From the NCBI RefSeq assembly GCF_030150205.1, contig NZ_JASLGT010000030.1, positions 124,001-188,000 of the forward strand: a stretch of DNA of 64,000 nt. Direction: 5' to 3'. The notes under the pieces are model-generated. The model did not search any database. It was given only the letters and a program-made list of their open reading frames with translations, and had not been told where the DNA came from. This document shows, piece after piece, positions 59,959 through 64,000 of the stretch (positions are counted from its first letter, which is position 1; every line of letters begins with the position of its first letter). This DNA is from Niabella sp. (GTDB lineage: Bacteria; Bacteroidota; Bacteroidia; Chitinophagales; Chitinophagaceae). Made by a program: the position numbers and the translations under genes.

Positions 59959-62343
59959 ATGTTTAAAAATTTTATCAAAGTTGCCTGGCGAAACCTGCAG
60001 CGAGGCAAGGCTTATTCCGTTATTAATATTCTGGGGCTATCTATTGGTATGGCCGTTGCCTTATTAATTGCGCTATGGATATGGGATGAGGTTTCCTATA
60101 ACCATTACTTTAAAAATTATGCAACCATTGCCCAGGTAAAAACACATTTTATAAGTACCACTAAAGAAATCGGTACCGGTGATGCGGTTTCCATTCCTAT
60201 CGGCAACGAGCTGCGCACAAAGTATGGCAGTGATTTTAAGCATGTATCGATGGCATCCTGGAATTTTGGTCATATACTCGCTGTGGGCGATAAAAAAATT
60301 ATTGCTAAAGGAATGTGGGTGGAAGATGGCTTCCCCGAAATGTTTTCGCTAAAAATGCTGAAGGGAAACAGGCATGCCCTGAAAGATGTTTCATCTGTTT
60401 TATTAAATGAGTCTACGGCAAAGGCCTTGTTTGGTAAAGAAGATCCGGTAGGAAAAACAATCAAATGGAATAATAAAGAAAACTTTACCGTAGCAGGCGT
60501 GTACGAAGATTTTCCATATAATACCACGCTTAAGGAAACAATGCTGTTATTACCCTGGAAAAAATATATTACCACGGAAGACTGGTTAAAAAATGCCGTC
60601 AATAACTGGAACAATCATTCCTTTCAATGTTATGTGCAGGTAAACAACCATATAAATATTCCGGCAGAAGGAAAAAAAATAGCCAAAATAGCGGTGGTAC
60701 ATAAAAATATTGCTGCTGACGGGGATGAAAGATCGGATTTGCTACCCATGGATGACTGGCAATTGCACAGCGAATATAAAAACGGAAAGCAGGCGGGCGG
60801 GCGCATTCAGTATGTGTACCTGTTTGGTATGATCGGGGTATTTGTGCTGCTGTTGGCCTGCATCAATTTTATGAACCTGAGTACTGCGCGCAGCGAAAAG
60901 CGGGCAAAAGAAGTAGGTATACGAAAAGCCATCGGTTCATTAAGGAGCCAGCTGATAAAACAGTTTTTGTCCGAATCGATGGTGGTGTCTTTTATTGCAC
61001 TGGCGGTATCCATTGGTTTGGCAACCCTGTTATTGCCTTTTTTCAATGCACTTTCCGATAAAAAAATGTCCATTCCCTGGCTCAATCCCTGGTTCTGGCT
61101 TTTAGCAGTTGCTTTTACCATTTTTACCGGTTTAATTGCCGGCAGCTATCCCGCATTTTATTTATCCCGGTTTAACCCGGTAACGGTTTTAAAAGGTACG
61201 TTCCGTGCAGGCCGGTATGCCTCTCTGCCGCGGGAAATATTAGTGGTCATACAGTTTACCATTTCTATTACACTTGCTATCGGAACCATTATCGTATTCC
61301 GGCAGATCCAATTCACCAAGAACCGGCCGGTAGGCTATACCCGCGAAGGCCTGGTTATGATCGATATGGCAACACCGGATCTTTACGGGCATTATGATGC
61401 TATCCGCAATGATCTGCTGGCTACAGGAATGGTTGAGAATATGGCAGAGTCATCCAGCCCCGCAACCGCTGTGTACAGCAACCAGATCGGCTATACCTGG
61501 AACGGCCCCAACTCTAACCGGCTGCAGTCGTTTGGAACCATCGGCTGTACCTGGGAATTTGGTAAAACCATTGGATGGCAAATAAAGGAAGGCCGGGATT
61601 TTTCCCGCGATTTTGTGTCCGACTCGTCCGCTGTAATACTGAACGAAGCGGCTGTTAAAATAATGGGGGTAAAAGATATTGTTGGAAAAATTGTATGGGA
61701 GGATACGATCCGGCATACCGTAGTAGGCGTGATAAAAGACCTGGTGATGGAATCGCCCTACGACCCTATAAAACCAACCATCTTTTTTATGAATCCTCAA
61801 TGGGCAAATGTGATTACCATCAGGGTAAAACCCAATGTAACCATGGCAGCGGCATTACCAAAGATTGAAACGGTTTTTAAAAAATACAACCCGGGAGCAC
61901 CCTTTGATTATCGTTTTGCAGACCAGGAATATGCCCTGAAATTTTCTGACGAACAACGGATTGGTAATATCGCTACTTTTTTTGCCGCCCTCGCAATTTT
62001 TATTTCCTGTTTAGGTTTGTTTGGCCTGGCCTCGTTTGTGGCGGCGCAGCGGACCAAAGAAATCGGCGTGCGCAAGGTGCTGGGCGCATCGGTATTCAAC
62101 CTTTGGGGGATGTTATCATCCGCTTTTCTAAAGCTGGTTATTATTGCTTCGTTTATTGCCATTCCAATAGCCTGGTGGGGGTTATATCAATGGCTGCAGA
62201 AGTATGAATACCGCACGCCTATAACCGGGTGGATATTTGCCACAGCCGTTCTGGGAAGTATTGCCATCACCATTATAACCGTCAGTTTCCAGGCCATCAA
62301 AGCAGCAAAAGCAAACCCGGTAAAAAGCTTGCGGACGGAATAA
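59959..62343 (+). CDS. FtsX/MacB-type ABC transporter permease
   Basis: A 794-residue permease of the Bacteroidota two-module type. MFKNFIKVAWRNLQRGKAYS is the family start (an ATG two codons earlier is possible). TM1 is SVINILGLSIGMAVALLIAL. A periplasmic MacB_PCD domain follows to about 270, then TM2-4 with LSTARSEKRAKEVGIRKAIG, a second TM start (VIQFTISITLAIGTIIVFRQ), a second MacB_PCD domain, and the C-terminal TM set with RTKEIGVRKVLGASVFNLWG. It would need a separate ATPase, which is not adjacent. Such proteins act in mechanotransmission or export of peptides and antibiotics. Confidence 0.94.
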   Translation: MFKNFIKVAWRNLQRGKAYSVINILGLSIGMAVALLIALWIWDEVSYNHYFKNYATIAQVKTHFISTTKEIGTGDAVSIPIGNELRTKYGSDFKHVSMASWNFGHILAVGDKKIIAKGMWVEDGFPEMFSLKMLKGNRHALKDVSSVLLNESTAKALFGKEDPVGKTIKWNNKENFTVAGVYEDFPYNTTLKETMLLLPWKKYITTEDWLKNAVNNWNNHSFQCYVQVNNHINIPAEGKKIAKIAVVHKNIAADGDERSDLLPMDDWQLHSEYKNGKQAGGRIQYVYLFGMIGVFVLLLACINFMNLSTARSEKRAKEVGIRKAIGSLRSQLIKQFLSESMVVSFIALAVSIGLATLLLPFFNALSDKKMSIPWLNPWFWLLAVAFTIFTGLIAGSYPAFYLSRFNPVTVLKGTFRAGRYASLPREILVVIQFTISITLAIGTIIVFRQIQFTKNRPVGYTREGLVMIDMATPDLYGHYDAIRNDLLATGMVENMAESSSPATAVYSNQIGYTWNGPNSNRLQSFGTIGCTWEFGKTIGWQIKEGRDFSRDFVSDSSAVILNEAAVKIMGVKDIVGKIVWEDTIRHTVVGVIKDLVMESPYDPIKPTIFFMNPQWANVITIRVKPNVTMAAALPKIETVFKKYNPGAPFDYRFADQEYALKFSDEQRIGNIATFFAALAIFISCLGLFGLASFVAAQRTKEIGVRKVLGASVFNLWGMLSSAFLKLVIIASFIAIPIAWWGLYQWLQKYEYRTPITGWIFATAVLGSIAITIITVSFQAIKAAKANPVKSLRTE

Positions 62344-62582
62344 AGGATAGGGGCAGGGATCTGAAAATACCGGGGACGATATTTACTGCAATAATTTTGC
62401 GGCTGGCCTTATTGTTTTTTTTACTTCTCATAATAAACCGGTATCCATTTTATCGAAATGCCTCCAAATGATTTGTGGAGACACGAACCACAGCATAGCC
62501 ACGGTCAGTGTCTCTCCACTGACCGGGAAGGAAGTTGAAACCATTTATAATAATAATGTTGATACCGGTTTATTATCAGCCT

Positions 62583-63551
62583 TCAAAAAGAAGCCGTTTC
62601 CAGTGCCGGTTCAAACAGGGCATCCCCTAAACGGTAACGACAATTTTCCCTGAGGTGCGGCCGGTTTCTACCTGTATATGGACTTCGGCCATAGCGCTGA
62701 AAGGACCGGTTTTTGCAATATATGGTTTGATGATACCCTTCAACAGGAGACCGGCAATGGCGCTTAAATCGCCCCCACATGCTCCATAAAGACAACTGCT
62801 GTTTTCTCTTTCGCTTAGCCTTAAGCTGTTCGTTTGTAAGCGCCCGAATTGAAAGAATGGTACCGCCCGGCTTTACCACATCCATCGAATGTTCCTGCGT
62901 TTCCCCGCCTACGGTATCAAAGACAAAATCGACATCCCCAACGACCTCCCAGAAATTTTCGGTTTGGTAATCAATATGTTGATCGGCGCCCAGCGACATT
63001 ACAAAGGCGCGGTTTTTAGCGGAAGAGGTGGCAATGACGGTTGCCCCGAAATACCGGGCTATTTGCACGGCAAAATGCCCCACGCCACCGGATGCCGCGT
63101 GAATAATAATTTTATCTCCCTTTTTTATCTTCATGCCGTGAACCAGCGGTTGCCAGGCGGTTAAACCGGCCATCGGTGTAGCTGCCGCTTCTTCAAAACG
63201 GACAGCTGCCGGCTTAGGGGCTAACAATGCGGTATGCACTGCTACAAATTCAGCATAGCCACCGGCATTTGGTGAAAGTGCAAAAACCGCATCACCTATT
63301 TCAAATCCATCGGTGTCTTCAGCTTTTTCTACGATCTCGCCTGAAATATCCCAGCCAAGGATAACGGGCCGTTTTTCGCCAAAAGCGGCGGTAATAAATG
63401 CCGGCGATTGACGGTAGATGGTGTCGGCAGGATTGATGCCGATGGCTTTTACCTTAATTAAGACTTCCTGCTTTTTTAAAGTGGGTTTCGGCGCTTCTCC
63501 CGGAACCAGTTTGTCGGGCCCGCCGGCTTCATATAACAAGTATGCTTTCAT
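62583..63551 (-). pseudogene. Zinc-type quinone oxidoreductase with two frameshifts
   Basis: A medium-chain reductase of the NADPH:quinone oxidoreductase group. The first 245 residues are good: MKAYLLYEAGGPDKLVPGEA, GINPADTIYRQSPAF, NAGGYAEFVAVHTALLAPKP, HAASGGVGHFAVQIARYFGA. After LTNEQLKAK the present frame is nonsense. One frame over reads AKEKTAVVFMEHVGA, and then a third reads LSAIAGLLLKGIIKPYIAKT, PFSAMAEVHIQVETGRTSGK and IVVTV with a stop at 62627, the normal C-terminus. One base added near 62814 and one near 62770 restores it, giving about 308 residues. It is a recent pseudogene or an assembly error. Confidence 0.88.
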
Positions 63552-63797
63552 ACTGTAAAGTTACTTATTCGTTTGCGGTCCGGGGCGTGTGACCATTTAA
63601 AGCGGAGGATGCCGGATCACGGTTTTTACGGATGGTTGTCTGCGTTAAAGATCTGCGTGCATCTGTAGGGCTTTCTATTCTGTCTGTGTCATCAACGGCA
63701 CTTAACAATCACTTATAAGCGCTTCATTTCCTGTCTTTTCTATTTTCTTGCAAAAAAAGGCCAAAGGGCGGTAGTACTTTTCTTTCAACCCTGCGTA

Positions 63798-64000
63798 TTA
63801 ATATGGGAGGGGCAGACCGGTGATGACCATATAAAGGATGTGCTGCATCTGCTCTTTAAGCTCCGGGATTTTTTTTTTTACGATAGTACTTTTTAGTGGC
63901 CCGGGCGTATTGTGTATGTTATTGTTTTTAAATGAAGCATTGAGAAGTTTAACCCGGTAATTGCTACCACCGGAAAACCTGGAGATACGCACCCCGTACA
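63798..64000 (-). CDS. Partial frame at the window edge, unknown
   Basis: A minus-strand frame open from the window end to a stop at 63798. It reads RFSGGSNYRVKLLNASFKNN and ends EQMQHILYMVITGLPLPY. It may be the C-terminus of a gene whose start lies beyond the window, or a chance frame. No family is recognised. The stretch 63552-63797 has no gene. Confidence 0.2.
   Translation of the reverse strand, partial: YGVRISRFSGGSNYRVKLLNASFKNNNIHNTPGPLKSTIVKKKIPELKEQMQHILYMVITGLPLPY

Overview
The window looks like a chromosomal segment of a Bacteroidota bacterium, most likely family Chitinophagaceae (Niabella-like). This is inferred from a SusC/SusD pair with a FecR anti-sigma factor and an ECF sigma factor, DUF4249 and T9SS-style secreted proteins, many short lipoproteins, almost no Shine-Dalgarno sequences, and -7 boxes of the Bacteroidota type TAnnTTTG (best example upstream of accD). 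No rRNA, tRNA, CRISPR array, transposase, integrase or phage gene was seen.

Layout. 0-5 kb: two lipoproteins, then a TPR histidine kinase and its NarL-type regulator. 5-9 kb: smpB, accD and a three-gene minus-strand set (small conserved protein, SRPBCC protein, CCG-type Fe-S protein). 8.6-9.5 kb: repeat-rich spacer. 9.5-16 kb: ATP-grasp protein, a tiny basic protein, a frameshifted GNAT acetyltransferase, a DUF4249 lipoprotein, DinB, and a thioredoxin/rhodanese pair. 16-23 kb: PAS kinase with single-domain regulator, YihY membrane protein, FAD and luciferase-like oxidoreductases, RibD-like reductase, outer-membrane barrel. 23.6-31 kb: a stress/DNA-repair block (CsbD, LigD, DUF3606, MscS, a LigD-phosphoesterase-like protein without its key catalytic residues, multi-PAS kinase). 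31-42 kb: AraC regulator, two metallopeptidase-type secreted proteins, an EamA transporter divergent from a MocR regulator, RibD-like reductase, erythromycin-esterase-like protein, DUF1304 protein. 42-54 kb: an accessory region of low gene density with a secreted adhesin-like protein, a fucosidase, orphan small proteins, a FecR-like protein lacking its C-terminal domain, tandem repeat arrays and a family of paired AGAGACAAA boxes. 51.6-59.4 kb: sigma factor, FecR, SusC (with STN domain) and SusD, a glycan-uptake locus under cell-surface signalling. 60-64 kb: FtsX-type permease and a quinone oxidoreductase broken by two frameshifts.

How it works together. The 51.6-59.4 kb genes form the classical circuit: the SusC STN domain senses ligand in the periplasm, FecR relays this, and the ECF sigma factor activates susCD. 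The GH29 fucosidase at 45.9 kb could supply substrate, but this is inference. The most unusual signals are non-coding: paired AGAGACAAA boxes at eight places between 42.3 and 51.6 kb, often upstream of small genes in sense orientation; five separate tandem duplications of intergenic DNA; and two arrays sharing an inverted 21-bp core. Several frameshifts (GNAT, quinone oxidoreductase, SusC leader) need read-level checking.
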